Source: Zelopaecilomyces penicillatus
Taxonomy: Eukaryota; Ascomycota; Sordariomycetes; Hypocreales; Pseudodiploosporaceae
Assembly (NCBI GenBank): GCA_005765155.1
Contig: VCCP01000006.1
Span: 2,678,501-2,742,500 of the forward strand
Reading direction: 5' to 3'
DNA: 64,000 bases
Below the pieces are notes generated by a model that was given only the letters and a program-made list of their open reading frames with translations, did not search any database and was not told the origin of the DNA. The position numbers and the translations under genes were made by a program. Shown here piece after piece: positions 1 through 13,212 of this stretch (the stretch's first letter is position 1; the number at the start of each line of letters is the position of its first letter).

Positions 1-2220
1 ATTTAATTATTTTATAGATATATATTATAAATTAAAAGTAAAATATATTATATAAATTCCTTTAAAATCTATTAATTAAAAATAAGCTTTAAAAAACCTT
101 ATTAAAAAGAATTAATATTATTTATAATAAATTTTATTAGCTTTTATAAATAAAAATTATATATTTTATTTTATTATTAAAATTCTAAAAAATAAAAATA
201 TTTTAAGAAATAAGCTTATTTTTAAGCTTAAAGAAAATATATAAAATTAATCTTTAAAATATAAGATTAGGCTTATTATAAAAGATTTTATATATATTAA
301 AAAAAGATTATTTTAAAATCTTTATAATTATTAATATTCTTTTTATTTAATAGACTTTAGAAATTTTAATAATCTTTTATAATAAAATAGTTAAATAATT
401 TAATTTTATAAAAGCTTTTTTAATTAATTATTTAAGGATATTTTTATAAATATTTTAAAAGCTTTTTTTTTATAAAGATTTAAATCCTTAAAAGTTATTC
501 TTTAATAGCTTTATTAATTAAATTAAATTATAAATTTATTATAAAATAAATTATTTTATTATAAAAGGCTTTTTATAGCTTAAAATAAGATCTTTGTAAA
601 TAATAATAATAATTAATTAAGCTATTAATTAATTATAAACCTTAATTTTTAATATTAAATCTAATTATCTTTATTAATTTATAAACTAATATATTTATTA
701 TTATTTATATTAATAATTATTTTATTATAAGTTTTAATTTATTTTATATTAATAAGCTAAAATATCTATTAAATAAAATCTTTATTATAAAAGATAAAGG
801 CTTTATAGCTCTGTTTTAAAGATTTAAATTAATTATAATAAATCTAAAAATAAACTATAATTATATTAATCTTAATATATTAATAAAGCTTTTTAATACT
901 TTTAATTATAAAATATAAGTTTTATAATTATCTTTTTATAGCTTAAAGTATTAAAAAAGACTATAAAAAAGATTTTAAGCCTTATTAATTAATAAATCTA
1001 TTAATAGATTATAAAGATTTTAATATATCTTATATTATTTTTTATATTTAATATAACCTTTTAAATTTAATAGCTCTTTTAATATATATAATAATATTGT
1101 ATTAACTATTATAATATAATTAAAAATCTTTTAAAATATTTAAAAGGCTTTAAAAAACTTATTATTTTTTATAAGATTATAGGCCTTATATATATTAAAT
1201 AGCTAGCTTTTTAATTATTAGATTATATATTTAAATAATTCTTTTTTAAAATTATAAATTTATCAATAAATCTATTTATAAATATCCTTTTAAATTAATT
1301 AATATATTTATTTATTTAGAAATAAAAAGAAAAATTATTATAGCTTTTTGAATTATAAAAGCTAAATCTAATAGTTTAATAAAGATTATAAAAAGATTAA
1401 AATACCTTTTTAAACTCTTTATAAAATTAATATTCTCTTTTTAATAATCTATAAATCTATATTATAATAATATAATATTTATAAATAATATTAAAAACCT
1501 TAATTAATATATTTAAATTAAATATACTTTATTAAAATTCTATAATATTAAATAGAAATTAATAAATAAGCTATTTAATATAAATTATCTTATAATTAAG
1601 ATTATATTTATTAATAAGTTAATTAAGGCTTTAATAGGTTTTATATTTTAAGCATTTTTAAGTCTATTAAAACTATAAAAACCTTTTATAAAAGGCTAGC
1701 TATATATTATATAGCTTATTAAAAAAAGTATTAAAATAATTAAATCTTTAATATAATAGCTTAATCTATTATAATCTAATAATTAAATCTATTATAATTT
1801 AATAATCTAATCTATTATTATTTTATAATTAAATCTATTATTTTTAAATCTATTATTATATAATAGCTTTATCTATTATAAGATTAAATATAAGATTTAA
1901 GGTATTTAAATAGCTTAATCTATTAAATTAAATTAAACTAGAAAATAAAAACTTATTCTTTAAAATCCTTTCTTTTTTTATATTTAAAATACTTAATAAC
2001 TTTAAATAAATAATATTTAAAATTCTAAAATAACTTTAAATTATTTTAATATCTTTTAAATATATAAAGAAATTAAATCTTTAATTAAATCTTAATTTTC
2101 TTTTATTAATAATATAATTACTTTTATCTTCTTTTTTATAGATTTTATTTAAATAATTATTATGTCTTTCTTTTAATATCTTAATTATTAATTATAATTA
2201 ATCTTTATAAAATTATAATA
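1..2220 (+). mobile_element. RIP-degraded Copia fragment (copy 4), 3' part with LTR
   Basis: This is the 3' part of a Ty1/Copia retrotransposon, entering from the left edge of the window. About 190-450 matches the reverse transcriptase start of the Copia copy at 12145-18499 (its 16460-16740) once C/T and G/A differences are allowed. The end of pol lies just before the LTR at 1729. Nearly every CA and TG has become TA, so no reading frame survives. Gag, protease, integrase and the 5' LTR lie outside the window or are lost. The family assignment is firm; the left limit is simply the window edge. Confidence 0.75.
1729..2220 (+). repeat. Copia LTR (3' LTR of copy 4), diverged
   Basis: It starts with a TGTTAAAATA-like sequence mutated to tattaaaata and ends in aattataata, matching the aattgcaata end of the younger Copia LTRs. 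The first third holds repeated elements of the type taatctattataat, corresponding to the tandem U3 units of the younger LTRs. About 492 bp; boundaries good to a few bases. Confidence 0.65.
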
Positions 2221-5200
2221 AAATATTATAATATTAATAATTATAAAGGTCTTTTTATTATAATAATATTATTTAATTAAATTAAAAAAAAGAATATAAA
2301 TATAAATAATTATTTAAATTATAAATATTTAATAATAATAAAATAAAAGCTTTTATATAAATAAATAAATAGATTTTTTATTTTAAAATAAAATATAAAT
2401 ATAATAAATAAGATTTAACAGATTTATTAGTTAAACATTTAAATTAAATAAATATAGATAATATTTAAAAAATCAAAAGGAATTTTATTTTTCTAAAATA
2501 TATTTATAATATTAAAAAAGCTTTAAAGATTATAATTATATAATTAATAAAGACTTTAATTATAAATAAACTTTTAAAATTAATTATAAAGATATAAAAA
2601 GATATATTAATTTTCTTTTTATTAAAAAGGTTTTAATTATAAATAAATAAGTAATTTATTTTTAATATAAAATTTAAAGAATCTTAATTATATATATTTA
2701 AAATTTAAAAGTATATTATTATAATATTATTAATAAATATTTATACTTTTATATTTATATAATTAAAATTATTAAATAATAATTTAATAAAGAATAATTA
2801 ATTATTATTATTTTTAAAAAAGATTTTATTTTTATTTTTATAAAAATAAAGATTTTAATAATATTTTATAATAAATTAATATTAAAATTTAAAAGAATTA
2901 ATATTATATTAAGATATTTATTAATACTTTATTATTTAAAAGATATAAAGAAAATATAATACAATTTATTTAGATTTTTAATTTTTATTAAGAATCTAAA
3001 TTTAAATTAGATTAATCTTATAATTATTTTTTTATTTTATTAATTTAAAAAGAATACTGATAAATTATAATATAAATTTATTTTAATTTAAATTATATAA
3101 TATAAAATTTAATATATTATTATTATATTTATTATTATTAATAATATATATTAAATCTTTATTATTTTTATTTTTTATTATTTATATTATAATAATAATT
3201 TAATAATTTAATTTATAAATATTATATTTATATATTATAAAATAATATAAAAAAATTTTTTAATTAAAATAAAATTATATAAATATATTTAGAAAATAAT
3301 TTTATTAATTTACAATTTATAAATTATAATTAAATATAATATTTTTTAATATTTTATAAAATTTAAAATATTTAAATAATAATCTTAATATTATAAATAA
3401 AATAAAACCTTATAATAAAAATATAATCCTTAAAAGTAAATTATCTTATTATTAATATTATATTATAATTATAATTATATATTATATTAAAAAAGAAATG
3501 ATTATTTTAAAATAGCTTAAAAAGATATATTAATAATTATAATATAAATTATAAATCTGATTTTAAAGAATATAAGAAATTATATTTTATATATTATATA
3601 AGATTTATTTTGAAAAAAGAAATTTAAAGATCAAATTATACTTAATATAATTCTATTAAATTAATTTATTTTTAATAAGTAAATAATATTATATTATATT
3701 ATTTTAAAGGCTATTAAAAAACATTTAATTTAAAAAATATAAATAATATAAGCTATAATTATAATAAAATAAATTAATATATTATTTCTTTTTATTCTAT
3801 TATAAAATAGCTTTATTATATATTTAATCTTTATTTTAATTTAATAAAATAATTTTGTTTTAATTTAAATAAATATATAAAAAGTATAGATTATTTAATT
3901 AATATAACTTTAAAATAATATCTAGCTTTAATAATATAAATACTATTTAATAATAAATAATACTTATTTTTATAATATTTATAATTATTATATATAATAT
4001 TAAAATATAGATTTATAAAGTATTTAATATAAATCTATATTTAATTGAATTTATATATTAAATAACTATTAAAGGGTTTTTAATATAATTATTTATATAT
4101 ATTAAGATATACCTTTATAAAAGAAATTAAAAAGCTAAATAATATAAATATTATATATATAAAAAGGCTTATTTTAAAAGATAGAGATATTATAAAATAA
4201 TTATAATATTATATAAATAAATAAAAATCTAATATATTAATAAATTATATAAAACGAAATTAATTATAAATTATTAAATCTATAATATAAAATTATATAT
4301 AAGAATTTAAAATTATATTAATATTAAAAATATTATAAGATAAGTTATATAATTAAATACTTTATTATAAACTTAATATATAAATAATATATAATTAACA
4401 TAAATATATAAAAGAAATAGAATTATTTAACCTTAATTAATAAAAGTATTATATTAATATAATCTTTATAATAATACTTATTTAATATAATATTATAATA
4501 ATACTTATTTTATATAATATTATAATTATTAAAAAATAAGATTATATTAAAATATACTTAAAGTAATTTTATATTTATAATTAATATACTTTAAAGTCTA
4601 TTTAAATCAGAGTAAAATATAATTATTTATTTAATTAAAGATAACTTTAAATAAACCTATAGCTATATTATCATTATAATAAATATCTTTATTTAAGAGA
4701 TTAATTATTTTTAAAAGATTAAGATTAATAAGATTCTTTTTAATATCTTTTTAAATTATAATTATTCAAATTAAATAAAGGCCTTTAAAAATAAGATTAA
4801 TTATCTTTATAAAAGACTATTAAAAATAATAATAATAATATAATATAAGATAATAAAAATATAAAACTAAAATAATATTAAAAGATTATAAATATTTAAA
4901 GAAATCTTATATTATTAAATATTCTTTATTATAATATAAAGAAATATTTAATAATAATAAAGAATTATTATTATTATAAATCTTATAATTCTATTAATTT
5001 AGATTTATTTAAATTAAACTCTTTATAAAATAAATAATCCCTTTTTATTTAATAAATAATAAGAAAAAGATAAATAAAGAATCCTTATTCCTTTTTATTA
5101 TTATTTATACTTATATTATATTATTATAGCTCTTTTTCTTTATTACTTTATATATAATAAATCTTATCTTTATATTTAATAATTAATAAAGAATTAATAT

Positions 5201-6633
5201 ATTAATTATAATACTTATATATTTATTATATTATAATAAAAAGATAAATAGATTAATAAAGCTAGCTTAAAGATTAGATTAATTTTATTAATATATATTA
5301 TTTATAATAGCTATATTACTTTATTTATATTATATTTATAAATTAAATTATAATTTTAATATAAAATTTTATTTAACTTTTTTTAATTTTATTTAATTTT
5401 ATATAATTCTTTTTTTTAATCTTTATTTTATATTTATTAATATTATTAATATTATAATATTATTATAGCTTTATTATTATTAATAGTTATTTATTATTAA
5501 ATAATTTTATTCTTATTTAGTTTTATAATATAATTTATATAAATTATATTTCTTTTTTCTTTTTTTTCTTTTCTTTTTTTATATTATTTTATTAAATAAA
5601 TCTTTTTTAACTTAATCTTTTTCTTTTTTTTCTTTTATTTAATTAAGCTAATATAAATTATATTATTATTATATTATTAGATTTAATTAAATTAAATGAT
5701 TAATTCAATCTCTTCTTTATTCTTTATAATTCTTTTAATTAATATAGCTATTATTAATATACCTTTAATATATATTTATTAAATTAATTAAACTTTTATA
5801 TAATTTATTCTTTTTAAATCTAATATAAATAACTTTAAAATATTTATTAAATAAATATTATTAATTATATTTATAGATTATTATTTTATTATTATTATTT
5901 ATATATATAATTAATCTTATGTTTATAGATTATTTATATAATAGAATAGTTAGCTATTTAATTACTCTAGCTTTATTATATTAAAGAGTAGATTTAAATC
6001 CTATTATAATAAAATAAATCCCTCTTTCTCTTAATTTAATTATTTAGAAAAGATATCTTATTTAATAATATAAAACTTAGATTATTATTAAAATAATATT
6101 ATAATACCCTTTTAAATAATATTAAGATATTAATTATAGAGATATAAAATTATAATAAATATCCTATCTTAAAATAATTATTAAATATTTAAATCAATAT
6201 TATAATATATATATAATATATTTATAATATATTTATGATAGGTTTCTTAATTATTAATAAAGATATTAATTAATTTTTAAATTATAAGCCTTATATTTAA
6301 TAATACTATCTTTAAAATATAAATTAATATAAAAAATAAAATTATTAAGACTAATTATCCCTAGCTATAATATTATATAATAACTTAAAAAAGGATATTA
6401 TAAAGAATAAGATAGATATTATATATACTAATATATTAAAGATTATAATATTTATAGTCTTAAATATATTAAAATTAATAGAATTAAAAAAAGCTATAAT
6501 ATTAAATTATAAATAAAATATAAAATAAAAGAAATTAAAGATTAAAAAAGAACTTTAATATCTATTAATTAATAAGGAAATACTTATAAAAGTAATTTAA
6601 TTAATTTATTAATTCTATATATTTATTAATAAT
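2221..6633. other. AT-rich stretch, no gene recognised
   Basis: There is no open reading frame of note on either strand. The base pattern (CA, TG and CG nearly absent) is that of RIP-mutated repeats, so this is probably old transposon DNA. I could not match it to the Copia or Gypsy families of this window. Pyrimidine-rich patches occur around 5380-5420 and 5550-5640. Confidence 0.5.
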
Positions 6634-6783
6634 ATTATAAATATATAATAATGTTATAAATATATAATAATATTATAAATATATAATAATATTATAAATA
6701 TATAATAATATTATAAATATATAATAATATTATAAATATATAATAATATTATAAATATATAATAATATTATAAATATATAATA
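6634..6783. repeat. 19-bp minisatellite, about 8 copies
   Basis: The unit attataaatatataataat repeats every 19 bp from 6634 to 6783. The second unit carries a g in place of the first a; the others are essentially identical, so expansion is recent relative to the surrounding decay. Confidence 0.9.
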
Positions 6784-6837
6784 TTATTATTAATAATTAA
6801 ATATAAGATTAAAAGGATTATTATAAAGACTTTTATA

Positions 6838-7035
6838 ATAGCAGGTTTAATTTATAGTAATTAAATAAAATAAGGATAATTATATTTAGGTATTATTATT
6901 ATAAAAGATTATTATTTACTTTATCTATATTATAATAGTAAAAGTAAGCTAAAAAGTATTATATATCTAGGGGTTATATACTATTCTAAGTATATATATC
7001 TTATACCTTATAATCCTATTATAACTGTCCCTCTA
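6838..7035 (+). repeat. Dispersed repeat F, copy 1
   Basis: About 200 bp resembling 57045-57255 on the same strand and 63240-63430 on the opposite strand. This copy is the least mutated of the three, keeping stretches such as atctaggggttatat. Its nature (LTR, terminal inverted repeat, or part of a DNA transposon) is unknown. Confidence 0.6.
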
Positions 7036-7432
7036 TTACTATAATAATAATCTAATACTATTATATATTAAATTCTAAATGTTTATTATTATTATATTAT
7101 TATTAGCTTAATTATAAAATCTTAATTAAATAATAATAAAATATTACTTTCTTATCTGTCTTTCTATTATATTTTTATTATTATATCTCTTTTATCTTAT
7201 CTTTTTATATCTTTATTATTTAAGCCTTTTAGTTTTTTATTTTATAATATTTATTATAATTAAATTATTATATTTTTATCACCCCCCCCCAGCTCTCTAT
7301 CACCCTTTCTATTATATTTTATTATTTATTAAAATAATACTTTAAAAGAAATCCTATACCCTTATTTATATTATTAAAAAATAACTTAATTAAATAAATA
7401 AAGTTATAATATAAAGTTAATAGTATATATAT
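7036..7432. other. Spacer left of Gypsy copy 1
   Basis: No gene seen. It contains a run of nine C at 7282-7290 between two atcaccc motifs, unusual in such AT-rich surroundings. The five bases before the Gypsy LTR are tatat; the other end of that Gypsy is missing, so a target duplication cannot be tested. Confidence 0.5.
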
Positions 7433-7820
7433 TTTAATAACTGGGTTAAAAACACCTTTTTATTAATTAATTAAGCTATAGCTATATAAGCTATACTTTA
7501 GGGGATTAAATTATATAAGTAGATAAGCTATACCCAGGCTATTTAAACAGGCAGATATCATTAAATTCAAGTTTTTTTCCCCTTTTTACCTAAGAATTTT
7601 CTAGTATATTTTTAGCTATTAAAAAGCTATCTTCTTTATTTAATTAATTATAGGATAATTAATTAATCCCTTAAATTTAATTTATTATATTATTATTTTA
7701 TTGCTTTTCTTATCTATTTAATCCTTATAGATTATATTAGCTATATAACCACTTTAAAATTATCTTATAATTCTATAAATAGTATTAGTATTATTATATA
7801 TATTATTTTCTCTTTATTAA
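7433..7820 (+). repeat. Gypsy 5' LTR (copy 1)
   Basis: It matches the well-preserved solo LTR at 29395-29790. It starts tttaataactggg (from TTTGATGGCTGGG) and ends ctttattaa (from CCTTATCAA). 388 bp; strongly RIP-mutated. Confidence 0.8.
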
Positions 7821-8350
7821 AATTAATAATTAAAATAAAAGGATATCTTATTTATTTTATTATTAAAAGGATTAATTAATACTAAACTAATAATATAATA
7901 TATTTAAGAGTATTTTTAAGCTATTATAAGGATTAATCTAAAAAGAATTATTATAAATACCTTTATAAAACCTTTTAATTAATATAATTAAAAAATACCT
8001 TTAAGGATAATAATTTAAAAATTTAAAAATAAAAGAGCTAAGCTTATTTATTAAAAGATTTAAAATCTATAAAACAGGGATATTATATACTATCCTAATT
8101 AAATAATAAGATATTATTAATTTCTTTTTTATCAAAATCTAATATTATAAAATATTAAATTATTAAAAGAAAAAATAAAAGAATATTTAATTTTAAGATA
8201 AGCTTTTATTTAGAATATATATAAAAAATAATTTATATATTAAATATTAAATTAAAAAAATAAAATATCTTAAATTTATTAATTTTATTTAATTAAAATA
8301 TAAATAAATATAAAAAGAACTATTATAAATAATTAATTTATATAGTTTTT

Positions 8351-8502
8351 AATATTAATTATTTAATTAATAATAAATAATATTAATTATTTAATTAATA
8401 ATAAATAATATTAATTATTTAATTAATAATAAATAATATTAATTATTTAATTAATAATAAATAATATTAATTATTTAATTAATAATAAATAATATTAATT
8501 AT
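8351..8502. repeat. 28-bp minisatellite in Gypsy copy 1, about 5.4 copies
   Basis: A 28-bp unit starting aatattaattatttaatta begins at 8351, 8379, 8407, 8435, 8463 and 8491. The same place in Gypsy copy 2 (33323 onward) has only about 1.5 units, so the expansion happened inside this copy after insertion. Confidence 0.9.
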
Positions 8503-11500
8503 ATATTAACCTTTAATTTTACCTTTTTATATTATAGATTAATATTTTAATAATTTAATTAATCTTAAAAAATATTTTTATCTCTCTTCTCTTTTTATAG
8601 ATTTTATTCTTAATATTAAAAAAGATTTTTAAATAACTTTAACTCTATTATTAAAATTATTACTTCTAAGATTATTACTTTTAATATTCTTACTTTAAAT
8701 ACTCCTTTATTTAATATAATATCTATTATAAATTCTAATAATTTTTTCTTTAATAAATTAGGTTTATAATTAATTAATTAATTAAAGGATAATATTATTA
8801 AGAGTTTTTAATAAAATATTATTAAGATTAATATTACTTTCCTTAATAATTTTAAGGATATCTTTATTATAAATAAATCTAAAAGATATATTATTAATTT
8901 TAAATTTATTAAATATTTTAATAGGATTAATATTATTAAATATCTTTTAAGCTATAAGCTTAAGATAAAAGATAATAATATAATTAATAAAAAGAAATAT
9001 AATTATTTTATATATCATATAATTAATATCTATAAAGATATTATTTAAGGATTTATTTATAATCTTTTATAAATAAAAGCTAAAGAAATATTAAAGAATT
9101 ATTTTTTTAAAAAAGATTTATAATAATTAAGATTATATAAAGATTATTTAAAAGTATTTAAATAATAATACTTAGAATCTATTAAAGATATTTTAGATTA
9201 GTTTAATAGATATAGATTCTATATTTCTTAATATAATTTAAATTAAAAGGATTTAAAATTATTATCTTATATATTATATAAGATTATATTAATAAGGTTT
9301 CTTATTAAGGTTATTTAAATAAATTCTATTAATAATCCTTATAAACTTAAGAAGATATTATATAAGCAGCTTTAAGGATATTTTAATAATTAAATAATTA
9401 TTAAATTAATTATTAAATAATATAAGATTTTTAATAATCTTAGGAATTAAATAAATATAATTATTATTAAGGTAATACTTAATTAAATTATTATAATAAA
9501 GAATCTGGTTATATAGGATCTTTATTTTAAAGAAAAATTCTTTTTAATTATTATTAAGATTATATCTCTTAAAACCAAGTTAATAGATATAAAGGAGTTA
9601 ATTAAGTTTATTAATAACCTTAAGATTAATATAATTATTAAGAAAAATATTATTTAAATAATTATTAAAATATAAATAGATATTAATATATATATTAATA
9701 AGGATTTATAGTATAAAGGCTTAATAAGTTTTTTATTTAATTAAATAATATTTAATTTTAATATTAATAAGGATTTTAATATCTTTTTGTTTTAAAGGAG
9801 ATAGGATAAGAATAATTATTAATATTGTAATTTATTAAACTATTTTCTTTTTTATTATAATAAATTAATATATAATATTAAATTTAGATTATATATATAT
9901 AATTTATATACTAGGATATTAAATCTAGAATATATTATAAGCTAGAGTATAATTTCTTTTATTATTATATAATAATTTCTTAAGATAAAAGGATATTATT
10001 AAAAGCTTATAATAGCTTAAGCTATTAATTTCTTTAATTATATAATTATATCCTTTATTCTTTTAATTAAAGCTAGAGCCTTTTAATACTTTAAATAGAT
10101 ATTAAATAAATATAAAAGTATAATCTTTAAAAAATATATCCTTTATCTAAATCTTAAATAATAGTTTATAAAATTATAGTACTTAAATATTATATTTAAT
10201 AAAAATATAATAAAAATCCTTTATATCCCTAGGAATAGATTAGATAATCCTATATCTTTAATAAAACTAAAGAATATAATAAAAATAATTTAAGTTTATT
10301 TATAAATAAGATATAATAAAGCCTTTTTTAATAGATTAATTAAATAATTATATATTAATATTATAACTATAATTAAAATATAAATAAAGCCTTTTTTAAT
10401 TATAGCTAATATTAAATAATATTATTTAATTAAGATTAAGATAATATAAATCTATTAAGCCTATATTATTTTTATATTCTAAAACTAATTGAAGATAATC
10501 TTTATAATAATATAAGCTTCTTTTTTAATAAAATATTTTATAAGATTATTTAAATATATTTAAATAGCTATTAATTATTAAATATATAATAAATACTTAA
10601 GATTTAAATCAGGATTAGTTCTTAAAAAGGGAAAATAATAAATATATTTATTAATTTAGGCTTTAAAGATAATATTATTTTAAAATTATTAATTAAGAAA
10701 TATAAGATTAAATATAATTTAATTAAGATTAAAATAATATTATTCTTTAAGTAGATTATTTAAATAATTAAAGAAGTAGAAGTTTAATTCTATATAGGAA
10801 TTACTTAGATATTTATTTATTTATTTATTTATATATAATATTAAATAGAGTTATAATACCCTTTATCCTAGGGATACTATTTATTAGAATAGCTAAGCTA
10901 TTATTTAATTATTTTTAAAAGGGTAGAGATTTATATATATAATATTAAATAAGATAAGTATAAGTAATTACTTTTATTATAAATACTATTTATTAGGAAT
11001 AAAATAAACCTAACTTTTTAAAAAACTAAATATTAATTATATTATTAAAGATATAATTAATAATAAGGAATTAATTAATCTAGAATAGCTTTTTAAGGAT
11101 AATAAAGAAATATTAATAAAACTTATTTTTAATAATAATAAAGTAATTATTAGATATATATTAATAGAATTTATAAAGCAGTATATTAAAGCTTTAGAAA
11201 TAATTAAGGCTGAATTAAACTTTTTAAAGAAAAAGAAGAAATCTAGAAAAAAAGAAATATATTAAGTATATAATCCCTTTAAAATATATATTTATACCTT
11301 ATATAAGAAAAAGGCTAATAAAATTAATCCTATTAATAATATTTCTTTAAATAGGTTTATATTTAATAATAATCTATTTTAAAAAAAGAAGAAATAAAAA
11401 GAAATAAAGAAAAAACTTAATCTAGATATACCTTTTATTAAATATATTATCTTAAAGTTCTTTAATATATTTAAAGGATTCTGATTTTATAAAGAATACT

Positions 11501-12144
11501 TTAAGAAAATCTTTTTTTAAATTAAGGATATATTAATTTAATAAAAGATTAATATTTTTCTAGAGATCCTTTATAATAAAGAATAAGCTTTATTTTAATA
11601 ATTTAAAGAAAGTAAAATACTTAATCTATTAATTATATCTTCTTAAATTATTAAAATAATTTCTTATTTAACTTAATAAATATATTCTATCTCTATTTTA
11701 TAAGGATTAAAAGTAAAAGTTATAAAGTTATTAAAGGTATACTTTAAGAATTATATATTAAAAGAGTTTTATATCTTTTATAAAAATTGATATTTCTTTA
11801 TTAAGAAAAAGGATAAGAGGCTTTATTTAATTAATACTATTATAAAATATAATACTATTATTCTTAAAGGTATATTTATCCCTTTTAATATTAATTTCTT
11901 TAATATTAATTTCTTTATATATATTATACTTTTATTATTAGATTTCTTTTCTAGCTATAATTAAATCTTATTAAATAAAAAGAGTAAGAATCTTATTATA
12001 TTTTCTTTTATTATTAGTCTTTTAAGGATATATATACTCTTTTAAAATACTATAAATTTTATAATTTAATTTATAAAAATTATAATTTAAATACTATTTA
12101 ATCTTATCCTAAATATATATAAACTTCTTTTTAATAATATTATT

Positions 12145-12619
12145 TGTTAAAATAGGCGGGTTTTATATAACAGCCTGATCTATTATAAGATTAATAGCTA
12201 GACCTACTATAGCTTAGCAGCTAAACCTGCTATAGCCCTAGCAGCCAGACCTGCTATAAGGTAGCAGCCTGACCTGCTATAAGACCTAAAAAGCCCGTGC
12301 AGCCTGACCTGCTATATCAGGCTAGACTAGTAAAATAAGGGCTTATCCCTTATACCCCTCCCTTTCTTATTATTTAAAATGCTTAGAAATCTAAAGAAAT
12401 ATTATTTGGAATTCTTAAATAATTCCAAATAATCCTAGTATTATTTAGATATATAAGATAGCTGGATTCCTAGCTGAATCCTGCTTTCTTTCTCTATTGG
12501 CAATTCAATCACTTCTTTTTTCTTTTCTATAGACTTTACTCTGGATAACTATTCGCTGCCTTTCTTCCACTGCTATCGCTACTAGCTTTAGTTATAACTT
12601 TATACTGCAAATTGCAATA
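12145..12619 (+). repeat. Copia copy 1 5' LTR
   Basis: 475 bp, TGTTAAAATAG ... GCAATA, directly followed by the primer site. The end is placed at caata because the solo LTR at 44146-44620 has the same ends with a perfect TSD. U3 carries tandem units of the type cagcctgacctgctataagg. It differs from the 3' LTR by a few transitions and lacks one 23-bp unit. Confidence 0.92.
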
Positions 12620-12633
12620 GGTTATGAGCCTGG
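12620..12633 (+). promoter_or_regulatory. Primer binding site, half-tRNA-Met type
   Basis: ggttatgagcctgg begins at the first base after the LTR. Its reverse complement, ccaggctcataacc, reads as a methionine tRNA anticodon stem-loop (CAT anticodon in ctCATaa), not the CCA 3' end. Drosophila copia is known to prime from a 5' half of initiator tRNA-Met cut in the anticodon loop, and this site has the same layout. The tRNA identity is inferred. Confidence 0.75.
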
Positions 12634-13212
12634 AAGAATAGTTATTCTAGACTATAAAAAGAAGACTCTTTTTCCTGCTGTATTCAACCTCTTTATACAT
12701 TAGATTTTTCGCCCCTCCTCTGACCAGTCGGACCCACATTTCCCACCAATCAGAAGTCATGAAAAACACTGCATATACAAGAGTTGAACATCGGACCTAT
12801 AGTTTACAATATAACCCACTTTTGGATTTATGGATTACTAATTCGGACTTATAGAATTATGGGTCATAGCTTTATTGACTATGCTAAATATGGTTAAATA
12901 CTCGAATTGTTAGTTAACTTTGCAAAAGGCCTATATAAGACTATAGAAGTTGGCTGACTAAGCAAAGACACTGTGCTAGCTATGCTATAACCCGACTATA
13001 GCTAGCACGTGACAGGTAACCCTTATGCCTGGCACCCCTCTAGCCAATTGGCTAGTTCCAGGGCTCTTACTAAGACCCAGCTATATATAGTACTGCTATA
13101 ACTGGCACTTTTAGCTGTTATAACACTGTTATATAGCTATAAGCTTATTTTTAGAAGCTTATTTTTCTTTTATACTGCTATAACCATCAGTTATAGCAGT
13201 CTGACCCTGAAA
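12634..13212 (+). other. Copia copy 1 untranslated leader
   Basis: 579 bp between primer site and first gag ATG, of ordinary base composition. It contains several ctataac/gttatagc inverted motifs (for example 13080-13200) that could fold. No ORF of note. Packaging or dimerisation signals may lie here but cannot be identified from sequence alone. Confidence 0.6.

Larger units (their letters stand above)
7433..12144 (+). mobile_element. Gypsy copy 1, 5' part, truncated in reverse transcriptase
   Basis: Ty3/Gypsy retrotransposon relic: 5' LTR, gag region, and pol up to the reverse transcriptase. It runs parallel to the complete copy at 32401-45758. At 11790-12130 the decayed translation still resembles the fungal Gypsy pattern 'FF.KKKD.RLY..N', followed by the sequence leading to the catalytic YxDD region. 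It stops abruptly at 12144, equivalent to base 37730 of the complete copy, where a Copia LTR begins. Against the complete copy it lacks about 287 bp near 8611-8624 and about 388 bp near 10205, each between short direct repeats. Heavily RIP-mutated; no ORF. Confidence 0.8.

Noticed and set aside
7282..7290. Telomere or G-quadruplex signal from the C run
   Set aside because: A single homopolymer of nine C with no TTAGGG-type repeats nearby.
8351..8502. CRISPR-like array, because of a regular 28-bp period
   Set aside because: Units are contiguous with no unique spacers; it is a minisatellite in a eukaryotic transposon.
1..12100. Mitochondrial or apicomplexan DNA, suggested by very high AT content
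   Set aside because: No long ORFs, tRNAs or rRNAs; the content is nested LTR retrotransposons with transition-type decay and an ordinary-GC gene island, which fits fungal nuclear AT-isochores.
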